A DNA stretch of 64,000 nt, taken from Nitrospira lenta. Its GTDB lineage: Bacteria; Nitrospirota; Nitrospiria; Nitrospirales; Nitrospiraceae. Of this stretch, positions 8,165 through 17,500 are shown piece after piece. Within the stretch, counting starts at the first letter, position 1, and every line of letters begins with the position of its first letter. The stretch is taken from NCBI RefSeq assembly GCF_900403705.1, contig NZ_OUNR01000001.1, positions 496,001 through 560,000 on the forward strand, read 5' to 3'. Under the pieces are notes generated by a model. That model was not told the origin of the DNA. It made no database searches and saw only the letters and a program-made list of their open reading frames with translations. A program made the position numbers and the translations under genes.

Positions 8165-9031
8165 TCAACACTCCATCTGCCGAAGAAAGCGCCGTTCGCC
8201 CGGCGAAAGCCGGCCACCGCGCGCTTCTTCCAACACCCGGTCGAACTCGCCGGCAGCAGCCAGCTTTCGCAACGCCGTCATCACCGCCTGACTCACGATA
8301 CCTTCCCGCTGTAACGTCTCCAGATAGGCAAAGGCATCGGCAAGCGTTTCTTTTTTCCGCACATAATAGTCGCGCCCGCGCTGCTGATTGCTATACGCCT
8401 CGAACTGCTCGCAGGCGACCAGCACTTCCGCCAACTGCTTCACCCAGGCCGGGGCATCCGCCAGCTTCTCCGGATAATAGTAGTAGAGCATCACCCGCTG
8501 CATCCACGATTCCCATCGCACGCCCAGCTGCTTGATCTCGCCGCGCACGGCCCGCAGCCGCCGCGACAGCCGCCGGGAATACCCCAGCCGCATCTCGACC
8601 TGCTCCTTGGCCCAGGCCGTCATGGGGATACCGGCCGCATCGAGATCATCTCTATATCGACGCAGGAAAGCTTCGGTCTCGCGTCCATATGCGGTCTCCG
8701 GATGCAGGGCCCGCCATTCACGCGGCCTGGTCGGAATGCCATGCGCTTTCGCCCAGGACCAAATTTTTCCAAAGAGCACGCGATCTAATCCCGCCCGGCC
8801 CAAATCATGCAAAACACAAGCGATCTGATACTGACGCACTCGCGCAGAGTCGTGCCCCAATGCAGCGGCCACGGCCGCGCACATGCGCGCCGTGCGAACG
8901 GCATGCGGCCGGTCGTATCCGCGAATGATGCGGCGGGGAACCATCGGATGCGGATAGTCGTAGAGGCGCAGCAGCCGGGCCACGAGAGCTTTGGAAATCA
9001 ACAACGGGGCGCGAGAAGCCGTAGAGGTCAT
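8165..9031 (-). CDS. HD-domain phosphohydrolase-like protein
   Basis: The 288-residue protein carries an HD metal-binding pattern: His43 in RPHAVRTARM and the His75-Asp76 pair in ACVLHDLGR. A long Arg-rich helical C-terminal half follows (RRLSRRLRAVRGEIKQ; RGRDYYVRKKETLADAF). HD proteins hydrolyse phosphate esters of nucleotides or signalling nucleotides; no GYP motif is visible, so c-di-GMP hydrolysis is not indicated, and the substrate is unknown. It heads the unit that continues into yjbQ, htrA and the proteasome genes. Confidence 0.75.
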   Translation of the reverse strand: MTSTASRAPLLISKALVARLLRLYDYPHPMVPRRIIRGYDRPHAVRTARMCAAVAAALGHDSARVRQYQIACVLHDLGRAGLDRVLFGKIWSWAKAHGIPTRPREWRALHPETAYGRETEAFLRRYRDDLDAAGIPMTAWAKEQVEMRLGYSRRLSRRLRAVRGEIKQLGVRWESWMQRVMLYYYYPEKLADAPAWVKQLAEVLVACEQFEAYSNQQRGRDYYVRKKETLADAFAYLETLQREGIVSQAVMTALRKLAAAGEFDRVLEEARGGRLSPGERRFLRQMEC

Positions 9032-9141
9032 GCGTAATATGATCGGAAGGAGACTGCCATCGACTGCGCCGAGAATAGCGTTCGGCGAAACGAGGTGTCA
9101 AGGCAACGGACGGAGTCACCGGCAGACTTAAGGACTCGATC

Positions 9142-9153
9142 AATTCATGAATT
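9142..9153. promoter_or_regulatory. Palindrome in the divergent intergenic region
   Basis: AATTCATGAATT is a perfect 12-bp palindrome in the 180-bp gap between the HD gene and the secreted-protein gene. It is followed by TGCTATGCT, which resembles an extended -10 element for the rightward gene. An operator is possible, but nothing else supports it. Confidence 0.25.
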
Positions 9154-9211
9154 CTTGCTATGCTCCGCGGCGTTCTACCGTAGTCAATTTCCCTGAATCC
9201 TGAGGCGCACG

Positions 9212-9853
9212 ATGCAACGCAAAAGATCGCTGTTCACATGGCTTGTCGGCGCGGTGCTGTGCGCCGGAGCAATCGGTTTCAGTACGGACTCGCCGGCATC
9301 CCCGCTCGACCAGCTCACGGATCTGACCGGAAAAGTCACGGTCATTGTCACGCTCACCGGGCGTGATAACTTCACGAGCGAATATCGCTACGATGTCAGT
9401 GTCCGCAATATGACCGCCGATCCGCTGATCGCCGACACCCTGCTCATCGTCCTCGATAAAATTACGAACCTGGCCGGTGAAGACCATGAAGCGCTGACCA
9501 ATGAATCCTTCCTCAACCGGTTCGACATCCTCGGGCAGGATGGAGAAACCGACGAGAGGAAACCCTTCTTCCACATTCCACCCGGCAGCCCCGCGGATTT
9601 ACTCCCTCAAACCAATAGCCGCGCGGCCTCCGTCCGGATTCGCAATCGAGACTATGTCGCCGTCTTCACGCCGGCCTTCAAGGTCTACGGCAACAAACGG
9701 CCACCACCTGAACCGAAACAGCCGACAGCCCAGCAGGCACAACCTGCCGCCGCACAACGCCATACAGACAAGCAAGCAGAACGGCTGCTCCAGTTGCTGC
9801 TCAAGAAGGGCGTCATTACGGAAGAAGAATGGCGGAAGGCCAACCAGCCATGA
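9212..9853 (+). CDS. Secreted protein of unknown function with SHOCT-like tail
   Basis: A 213-residue protein with a signal peptide (MQRKRSLFTWLVGAVLCAGA, cleavage probably near SPASP). A beta-rich middle (VTVIVTLTGRDNFTSEYRYDVSVRNM) looks like a CARDB/Ig-type fold. A Pro/Gln-rich linker leads to a short amphipathic helix AERLLQLLLKKGVITEEEW, similar to the small SHOCT oligomerisation motif. I do not recognise a specific family. The stop overlaps the ATG of the HIT gene (ATGA). Confidence 0.7.
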   Translation: MQRKRSLFTWLVGAVLCAGAIGFSTDSPASPLDQLTDLTGKVTVIVTLTGRDNFTSEYRYDVSVRNMTADPLIADTLLIVLDKITNLAGEDHEALTNESFLNRFDILGQDGETDERKPFFHIPPGSPADLLPQTNSRAASVRIRNRDYVAVFTPAFKVYGNKRPPPEPKQPTAQQAQPAAAQRHTDKQAERLLQLLLKKGVITEEEWRKANQP

Positions 9854-10278
9854 CCGATCCAACATGCAAAGCTTGCCAAGGGATCTGGCCACAGGCCGAC
9901 CATTTCATCACCGATCTGGGGCTGTCTCAGGCCTACTTGCATGAAGATCAATTCTTCAAGGGCTGGACCGTCGTCGTCTTCCGGCGCCATGCCACCGAAC
10001 TCTTCCAGCTGGCCCCCACGGAGCGGATGCAGTTGATGGAGGAAGTCACCCTGGTAGCCAAGACCCTCGCGCAGGTCTTTGACGCCCGGAAGATCAATTA
10101 CGAACTGCTGGGCAATCAACTGCCGCACATCCATTGGCATCTCATCCCCCGCCTGGCGACCGACCCGGCTCCCTTGGAACCGGTCTGGCGAGTGCAACAT
10201 GAGCCGATCCAACCACCAGCCCATGAGCTCCAGGCCAGCATTGAACGGATCAAAGACGCGATGGCTAAGCTGCGCTAG
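9850..10278 (+). CDS. HIT-family nucleotide hydrolase/transferase
   Basis: A 142-residue histidine-triad protein. The C-terminal half has the HxHxH motif in LPHIHWHLIPR, where the central His is the nucleophile in adenylate hydrolysis. The start MTDPTCKACQG introduces a Cys pair of the kind seen in some HIT proteins. The start was chosen because its ATG overlaps the previous stop. Family members act on AMP-amidates, Ap3A/Ap4A or similar nucleotides; the substrate here cannot be told. Confidence 0.85.
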   Translation: MTDPTCKACQGIWPQADHFITDLGLSQAYLHEDQFFKGWTVVVFRRHATELFQLAPTERMQLMEEVTLVAKTLAQVFDARKINYELLGNQLPHIHWHLIPRLATDPAPLEPVWRVQHEPIQPPAHELQASIERIKDAMAKLR

Positions 10279-10333
10279 CCCGGTCACGTGCTCTATTTTG
10301 CCATTCCTACACTGTCTGCTCTGTCCGATCGGA

Positions 10334-10342
10334 TGCTATAAT
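10334..10342 (+). promoter_or_regulatory. Extended -10 promoter element
   Basis: TGCTATAAT combines a TGn extension with a perfect TATAAT hexamer, about 42 bases before the chosen start of the TPR/Sel1 gene. No good -35 is seen at 17 bp, which an extended -10 tolerates. It would place the transcript start near 10349. Confidence 0.5.
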
Positions 10343-10383
10343 AGCTCCCATCCATGCCCATCCCAGGAGAGTCACAGATTTCG

Positions 10384-11640
10384 ATGCGTCGTCTGGTAGG
10401 GCTCGTGACCATCCTTGTTGTTCCGCTGCTCTTCGAACTGCCCGGCGCGTCGTTCGCCCAAACGCCAGACGAACAGATTACGGATCCACCCATTCTCGAA
10501 TCTCCGGCTCCGGCCCCACCACCCCAGTCCCCGCAACAAGACGAGCACCGTCTCTCTGAATGGACGGAGCAAGAGCGCAACAACGCCGTCTTCATGCTGA
10601 GTGAGTTGCGCGAACGGGTCAGGACGTTTCCCGCCAGCGCAGAAGACCGTCTCAAGTTGGCGCAAGGCCTCTACCGCGTCGGCGATCTCGACGCCGCGCT
10701 CGACGAGTGCCGCGTCGCCCTTAAGCTCCAGCCGAACAACGCCCAAGCGCTGCTGCAACTCGGCATCGTGCTCATGGCGAAACAGGACGGGCGCGCGGCC
10801 GCTACTGCCCTGATGGAAGCCATTCTCCTCGACCCCGAGCTCACCCATGCGCACTACGCGCTCGGAGGGGTCCAATACGGACTAGGCAATGTCAAAGCGG
10901 CAATTCACTCGTATCGGCGAGCCATTGAGCTGCAACCGAACTTCCCCGACGCCCGCTATCGTCTCGCCCTATTACTGAAACTGACGAACCGCGATCAGGA
11001 AGCGGCGCAATTCATGGAAGAAGCGGCCGCCGGGGGAATCCCGCAAGCGCAATTTTTTTCAGGCAATGCCTACAAGAGCGGCCAGGGGGTCGCGAAAGAT
11101 CTTGGCCGGGCCATCTTCTGGTGGAATAAGGCGGCTGAGTTCGCCCACCAGCCGGCGGCGGACGCCCTGGCCAAACTCCGTCGGCAGGCCCTTTCGAACG
11201 ACCAGACAGACCGGCGACGAAACGACGCCCTCGAAGGATTTCGCACCTACCGCGCCCTGCTCTGGGCGGAGTTTCCTGATTACAGCCGATCGGGCGACCA
11301 GGACACAGTAGGAACGACGCTGCTCAAAGATCATCGTCTCGACGAGGCAGTCTCGATTCTCCTCCAAGAAAGCTATGCGCTGAGCGACGTGGCGCTGGAC
11401 GAACTCGCCAGACTCTACGAAACCGGGCTGGACCAGCACCTCGCCCCCTTCGACAAGAAAATGCTCAGCTGCATTGAGACCACCGCCGCCGAAGGTTTCG
11501 TCCCCGCCAAGAAAGCGCTCGCGCGCATCTACGGCCTCGGCCTCGGAGTGGCGCCGGATCGAGCCAAAGCAAAAGCCGCCCTTAAGGGCCTCCCGAAGCA
11601 AGAGGCACAGGCCCTCATGAATGAACTGAGCCTCCCATAA
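10384..11640 (+). CDS. Exported TPR/Sel1-repeat protein
   Basis: About 418 residues with a signal peptide (MRRLVGLVTILVVPLLFELP, ending SFAQ). TPR units follow (DAALDECRVALKLQPNNAQA; NVKAAIHSYRRAIELQPNFPDA) and then Sel1-like units (AQFFSGNAYKSGQGVAKDLG; LARIYGLGLGVAPDRAKAKAAL). Such proteins are protein-protein adaptors. An earlier in-frame ATG at 10354 would put ten extra residues ahead of the signal peptide, so I prefer the later one. Its stop is five bases before the CHASE2 activator gene, suggesting it may feed information to that sensor. Confidence 0.85.
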   Translation: MRRLVGLVTILVVPLLFELPGASFAQTPDEQITDPPILESPAPAPPPQSPQQDEHRLSEWTEQERNNAVFMLSELRERVRTFPASAEDRLKLAQGLYRVGDLDAALDECRVALKLQPNNAQALLQLGIVLMAKQDGRAAATALMEAILLDPELTHAHYALGGVQYGLGNVKAAIHSYRRAIELQPNFPDARYRLALLLKLTNRDQEAAQFMEEAAAGGIPQAQFFSGNAYKSGQGVAKDLGRAIFWWNKAAEFAHQPAADALAKLRRQALSNDQTDRRRNDALEGFRTYRALLWAEFPDYSRSGDQDTVGTTLLKDHRLDEAVSILLQESYALSDVALDELARLYETGLDQHLAPFDKKMLSCIETTAAEGFVPAKKALARIYGLGLGVAPDRAKAKAALKGLPKQEAQALMNELSLP

Positions 11641-11645
11641 TTCAC

Positions 11646-14264
11646 ATGTTCCACCGGCACACACTCTGGCGGCACTTCATCACCTCGCTGCCTCTCCAAG
11701 CGCTCACGATCGGGATACTCGCGACCCTGCTGGCCAAGCTGCTCTGGCTTGCCGCTCCCGCAACATTCACGGCTCTCGACTGGACGGTCTATGACACCTG
11801 GCTGCGTCATCGCGCTCCGATTGCCGTCAGTCCTGCCCTGACGATTATCGCGCGCGATCCCGTGAGCGAAGCGCAGTTCGGAGCCGGATCTTGGGACCGG
11901 GCTATCCTGGCTCAGCTCATCACCACGGCACATGAAACCGGCGCCGCCGCCATCGGCATCGACCACCGTTTCAACCAGGCCAGTCCTCCCCATTTGGGCG
12001 GAGCCGCCAGTGACGCGCTGCTCCTGGAAGCCACGACCGCGGCTGGCCACCTCGTCACCGTCTTCGCCGACGAGGCTCCACCGGCCATGGATGCCATCAT
12101 GCAAGGACACCTGATCCTGTCCCCTCATAGCGACCATGTCGCCCGTTCCCTCCCCTTCTTCGTCGAGCACGGATCTCAGACACTCCCCGCATTCGGACTG
12201 GCGCTGTTCTCTCTCACGAAAAACCAGCCTCTCCCCCACGAAACCGGCGCAACCGGCCTCGTGAACGCGGTTGGCAATGGGACACTGGCGGACTTGCCGA
12301 CCATTCCACTATCCAACGTGTGGGGCGCGATCCAGCGTCACGATAGTACCGCCCTCGATGGATGGATGAAGGACAAGGTCGTCGTCATTCTGTCTCAGCC
12401 CCCCGCACAGAACCTCTGGCTGCTACCGACGGGACAGTCCGTCGATGGGATGACCGCGCATCTCCAGTTCCTCAACAGTCTCCTCACGGACAACCGGCTC
12501 TGCCAGACCGGACCGCTCGGCCGCGCCGGCATCACCATGGTATTCGCGGCGTTCATTGCCTGGTGCCTGTTGCGATTTCACGGATCCATCAGTCTCGTAT
12601 TCGCCGCCGGCGTCATCGCGCTCTATGCCGCATTGACCGCCGCCGTGCTTGGCGGGCTGCATCTCGTGCTGCCGGTGGCGCTCCCCCTCACCGCCGCGCT
12701 CATCGTGTTGCTCGGCACGACCGCCTGGACGCACCTCACGGCAGGCCAACGCATGATGCTGTTGGAGCAAGACATGCTCCGCATCCAACAAGACACCGCC
12801 GCCGTGCGGGAAGCCCTCGTACTGCGGGAAAGTCGCGCCGACGCCCTACAAGAAGATTTGGATGCAGCCAAGGCCGCCGCCGCGCAATCAGCCGGCCAGC
12901 GGCAGGACCTCGCCCGCGCCACCGAATCCCTGCGGGCCGAACTGGCCGACGTGCAAATGCAGGAACAGACCGCCCGCGAACAGCTCGAAGGATTGGAGCG
13001 GCAACTCCACGATCTGCGCGCCGCCGGTTCCGAATCCGAAACCATCGGCGATACCGCGCTCACCCAACTGGCCATCGAATGTCGCCAGCTCGGGATCATG
13101 ACCAGGGATGCATCACTCCTGCGCCTGTTCCGAGACGTGAAGAAGGGCGCCGGATCGCCGCTGACCGTCCTGTTCCTTGGAGAACCGGGAACCGGCAAAG
13201 AACTCTTCGCCCGCGCGGTCCATCGGCTCAGCCCCAGATCAAGCCGGACCTTCATCGCCGTGAATATGGCGGCCATCTCGCCGGAACTGTTTGAAAGCGA
13301 ACTCTTCGGTCATACGAAAGGCAGTTTCACCGGCGCCACCGCCGACCGGCGCGGCTACTTCGAACTGGCCAACCACGGCACCATCTTCCTGGACGAAATC
13401 GGCGATTTACGGCTGGATCACCAGAGCAAACTCCTCCGCGTGTTACAGGAAAAATCCTTCTATCGGGTGGGGGCGACCATGCCCACGACCGTCGATGTCC
13501 GCATCGTGGCCGCGACCAATCGCGACCTGCAACGCGGGGTATCCGAAGGCTGGTTCAGAGAAGATCTCTATTTCCGGTTGAAGGGATTGGTCTTCAGGCT
13601 GCCGCCCCTCCGCGAACGGGCGGCGGATATCCCGCTTCTCGCCGACGTCTGCCTGGCCGAGATCGCCGGGCAGATGAGCCGGCCGACTCCCAAACTCTCC
13701 AATGAGGCCCTGCACTTGTTGACTGAATATGCCTGGCCAGGCAATGTCCGGGAATTCCGTCATGCACTGGAGCGAGCTGTCGCCTTAAGTGATGATCCGG
13801 TGCTGACGAGATCGGCCTTCTCCCTGGAAGGAGCTGGAGCGACACCGACGCTCCCGCTATTGAATCCGTCACGCCTACTGCCAGAACCGGCCGGGGACGC
13901 GGCCGTGCTGGGCTGCCTCAGGCAGCACGGATTCGACATGCAGGCCACGGCGAAAACCCTCGGCTGGGACCGCAGCACCGTGACACAACGCTTGAAAGGC
14001 CTCTGCTTTCAAGCCCTCGTGGAATCCAACGGCGACCAGGCCAAGGCCGCCCTCGCCATCGCCGGAGACCCGACCTATCTGAGGACCGTCGAACTCAAGC
14101 TGCTCGACTACCACAACCACCTCCTATCGGTTATCGCCCCGTTCAAGACCGCCGACGAGGCCCTGGCCGACTGCACCAGGCGTTTCAAAAACCTGCCGGA
14201 CCGGCATTTTGCCTCGGTTGACACCCTCGTCCGGGATCATTTTGCCAAGATTCCACCTCCCTGA
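11646..14264 (+). CDS. Membrane CHASE2-type sensor fused to a sigma-54 activator
   Basis: An 872-residue one-protein signalling system. Residues 20-290 are an extracytoplasmic CHASE2-like domain (LDWTVYDTWLRHRAP; GAAAIGIDHRF) after a first membrane helix. Residues 296-365 hold further membrane helices, and 375-465 form a coiled coil. A sigma-54 AAA+ module follows with Walker A GEPGTGKE (near 513), GSFTGA in place of GAFTGA (near 559) and Walker B IFLDEIGDL (near 580). A Fis-type helix-turn-helix (TAKTLGWDRSTVTQRLKG, near 765) and an extra 80-residue helical tail complete it. It should contact sigma-54 RNA polymerase through the GSFTGA loop while anchored in the membrane. The obvious target is the sigma-54 promoter directly downstream. 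Confidence 0.9.
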   Translation: MFHRHTLWRHFITSLPLQALTIGILATLLAKLLWLAAPATFTALDWTVYDTWLRHRAPIAVSPALTIIARDPVSEAQFGAGSWDRAILAQLITTAHETGAAAIGIDHRFNQASPPHLGGAASDALLLEATTAAGHLVTVFADEAPPAMDAIMQGHLILSPHSDHVARSLPFFVEHGSQTLPAFGLALFSLTKNQPLPHETGATGLVNAVGNGTLADLPTIPLSNVWGAIQRHDSTALDGWMKDKVVVILSQPPAQNLWLLPTGQSVDGMTAHLQFLNSLLTDNRLCQTGPLGRAGITMVFAAFIAWCLLRFHGSISLVFAAGVIALYAALTAAVLGGLHLVLPVALPLTAALIVLLGTTAWTHLTAGQRMMLLEQDMLRIQQDTAAVREALVLRESRADALQEDLDAAKAAAAQSAGQRQDLARATESLRAELADVQMQEQTAREQLEGLERQLHDLRAAGSESETIGDTALTQLAIECRQLGIMTRDASLLRLFRDVKKGAGSPLTVLFLGEPGTGKELFARAVHRLSPRSSRTFIAVNMAAISPELFESELFGHTKGSFTGATADRRGYFELANHGTIFLDEIGDLRLDHQSKLLRVLQEKSFYRVGATMPTTVDVRIVAATNRDLQRGVSEGWFREDLYFRLKGLVFRLPPLRERAADIPLLADVCLAEIAGQMSRPTPKLSNEALHLLTEYAWPGNVREFRHALERAVALSDDPVLTRSAFSLEGAGATPTLPLLNPSRLLPEPAGDAAVLGCLRQHGFDMQATAKTLGWDRSTVTQRLKGLCFQALVESNGDQAKAALAIAGDPTYLRTVELKLLDYHNHLLSVIAPFKTADEALADCTRRFKNLPDRHFASVDTLVRDHFAKIPPP

Positions 14265-14329
14265 CTCCCGTTGAGCCATCTACTCACCGTCTCCAGAGAA
14301 TATTCACTGACAGCAGGCTGACTGCGGTC

Positions 14330-14359
14330 GAGAACTCGCTCCACTCAAAGCGAATTCTC
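14330..14359. promoter_or_regulatory. Candidate upstream activator sequence (inverted repeat)
   Basis: GAGAACTCGCT, eight bases, then AGCGAATTCTC: an 11-bp inverted repeat with one mismatch. It is centred about 150 bp upstream of the sigma-54 -24 element, the usual distance for an enhancer bound by a Fis-type helix-turn-helix activator. The activator gene ends just upstream. Confidence 0.55.
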
Positions 14360-14495
14360 CGTCTGTGCATAATCGCCACAGACCATGAGGCAGTGTAGCG
14401 GCCATCACCTACACCTCTACAGAATCCGCGGATCCGGCATCCTACGATGCAACGATTATCAAGCTTTTTTCACATACCGACAGCGGGTATATCGC

Positions 14496-14510
14496 GGCAC
14501 CTGGATTGCA
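14496..14510 (+). promoter_or_regulatory. Sigma-54 (-24/-12) promoter
   Basis: GGCAC-CTGGA-TTGCA matches the sigma-54 consensus GGCAC-N5-TTGCA exactly, including the GG-to-GC spacing. Transcription would start near 14521, giving a 40-base leader before the ATG of the glycosyltransferase fusion gene. This also argues against an upstream in-frame ATG at 14447. Confidence 0.75.
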
Positions 14511-14560
14511 CATGTCCACGCGCCCACTGGGAACCACTTTTTATATTTTGGGACTTATCC

Positions 14561-17500
14561 ATGACACCCTCTTCCATCGTTCGCGAACTCCGCTTCACCC
14601 AGGTATCTCTCGCAGTCACCGCCACCGCCGCCGCCCTGCTGATCTGGTCGACCGGGACGGTCGCGACGACCGCCCTGGCTCACGGTCAGGTCGGGTATCT
14701 CCTGGAAGCCCTGCTCTTTGGAGCGCTCGCCGGATTCTTAGTCTACGGCAATCTGTGCTACCAATTGGCGCGGCTTGGACAGCTCAAACGAGAGGCTGCA
14801 TTCCGCCTGTCGGCCCTGGCGCCGGCCACACCCTTCGACCCACTATCAGCTCCGGCTCTCACCGTCCTGGTGCCGTCATACAAAGAAGAGCTCCCGGTCA
14901 TCCGTCAAACGCTCTTGTCCGCCGCCCTTCAGAACTATCCGAACAAGCGGGTCGTGCTGCTCTTGGACGATCCTCCTGCCCCCAAAACCAGGCCCGACAG
15001 AGCGGGATTATGGGCGGCGCGCAACCTTCCCTTCGAATTACAGGCCTTGCTCAACGAACCGGCCACCCACATGGCCCGAGCCCGGGCGGCATTCCAGGCC
15101 AGACAAGCTAACCACACCGTGGCCGTCAGCGACGAATGTGTCTGGCTCTCAGATTGTTTCAGACTGGCGACCCAGTGGTTTGAAACCCAGGCGAAGCACT
15201 CCCCGACCGAGACGCATACCGATATCTGGTTTGCCGAACATGTGCTCAGCCAATCCGCTGAATCCTACCGGGAACAGAGCGCCCAGTGGTTCGCCCGACG
15301 CAGAGAGCCCGCGCCTGTCTCCGACGGGCAACTTCTTGAAGAAATTGACGCCGCCTATACAGAGTTGGCCGCCCGTTTTCAGGTTGAATTCGATGTCTTT
15401 GAGCGGAAGCAATACTGCAACCTGTCGCACGAGCCCAACAAGGCGATGAATTTGAACAGCTATCTGGGTCTGATGGGCCGGCGCGTCCGTCCGGTGGTAC
15501 GCCAGGCAGGGCTCGCCCTAGAGGAAACCTCCTCGAGGGCCGGTAGCCGTCTGATTCCCAATACGCCCTACGTCATCACCCTGGATGCGGACAGCCTGTT
15601 GAAATCCAACTATGCCGGCACGCTGGTCCGCCTGATGGAACAGCCTGACTACGCGCGGGTGGCCGTCGCCCAAACGCCCTATAGCGCCTTCCCCAACGCA
15701 CCGGGTGTCTTGGAGCGGACCGCCGGAGCCACGACCGATATTCAATATCTCGTGCACCAGGGCTTCACCTACTTCGGCGCGACCTTTTGGGTCGGGGCCA
15801 ATGCCTTGCTGAGAACGTCGGCGCTCGAAGAGATCTGCCTTGAATCCACCGAAGGCGGGCACCTCGTTCGCCGTTACATTCAGGACCGAACGGTCATTGA
15901 AGATACCGAATCGACCGTCGATCTCCTGGCTAAAGGATGGTCGCTGCATAATCACCCCGAGCGGCTGGCCTATAGCGCCACCCCGCCGGACTTCGGATCG
16001 CTGGTCATTCAACGGGCACGGTGGGCCAACGGGGGCTTGATCATTCTGCCCAAGTTGCTGTCCTTCCTGCGCCGGACACCGAAGCAGGCGAGAACGGTTC
16101 CGCAAGCCCTGCTGCAAATTCATTATTTGACCTCGCTGGCCTTCGGCCCCTTGAGTGTCTTGCTCCTGTTGGCGATTCCATTTTCCGCCGAATTGATGAC
16201 ACCCTGGATGTTCATCGCCGCGCTGCCCTACTTCGTCCTCTATACCAGGGACCTGGCGAATATGGGCTATCGGCCGTTCCGGGATTTCGTTCGCGTCTAC
16301 GCGCTCAATCTGCTCTTAATTCCCATCCACCTCACCGGCGCAGCCACCTCCATGCGACAAGCCATCGCCGGCATCAAGATTCCATTTCGCCGGACTCCCA
16401 AAATCTCCGGGCGAACCAGAACAGCGGGACTGGATCTGGCCCTCCAGCTGGGCATGGCACTCTCCAGCCTGGCCTTAGGGCTCTACTACGTCGCGCAGGC
16501 CCGATGGATGGCCGGCGCCTTTCCCCTCGCCAATGCGGGCCTGTTGATCTACGGCATCCGCCAATTCATCGGCTTTGCCGAAATGCGGCAGGATCTTCGT
16601 TTGAGTCTCACGGAAACGTTCAGCGCCATGGCAGATCGCGCACGGCGGGCACGCGCGCGGTTCATGCCCGGCGCGCTCGCTCCGCTGACCCCGGTGATCG
16701 AGTGGAGCAAAGAACTCCTTCTTCCAATACGGGCGCGATTCGCCTCCCGCCAGATTCTCTGGAGTCTGTTGGTTGCGCTCGAAGTCGTCTCCCCCGCCCT
16801 CGCCACCGGACAATCCACGGCCCCGCTCAACGCCATTCAAATTGAGAATCGCAAACCCGGCACCAGCGACTGGATTCTGGCCAAGCCGGCCCAAAACCAT
16901 GAGATCGAAGGCTATGCCTCCGCAACCAGCGTCAATCAAGGCGAGACGATTCGCTTTTATGTCCATTCGACCGCACCCACCTACCGCCTCACGATCTATC
17001 GCATGGGATGGTACGGCGGGCTCGGCGCGCGGCAAATATCTGAATCGATGGAACTGCCGGGGCACCGGCAACCAGCCCCTGCCGTAGACAATGACACCGG
17101 CCTGATCGAATGCCGATGGGAACACCCGGTCGTGCAAACCATTCCAACCGGCCGCCAAGGCGAGAACGCCTGGCCATCAGGGTACTACCTGGCAAAGCTG
17201 ACGGCGGAACCTACAGGAGAGGAGAGCTACATTCTATTTATCGTCCGGGATGATCAGCGCCCCTCGGCCTATCTCGTCCAGGCCAGCGTCACAACCTATC
17301 AGGCCTATAACAATTGGGGCGGCCGCTCGCTGTATTCGTTCAACAGTCCCGGAGGCCAAGCCGCGAAGGTCTCGTTCGACCGTCCCTACGCCGGCAGTGC
17401 CATTCCTGCTGCCGCCTCAGGAACCGGGGCGGGCGATTTCCTGACGTCCAACTCGATCCCACCCGGCTATCCGGCCTCCCCTGCCGGCTGGGAATACAAT

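Noticed and set aside
14447-14560. N-terminal extension of the glycosyltransferase fusion from an earlier ATG
   Set aside because: The sigma-54 promoter lies inside this extension and the codons show no membrane or family pattern.
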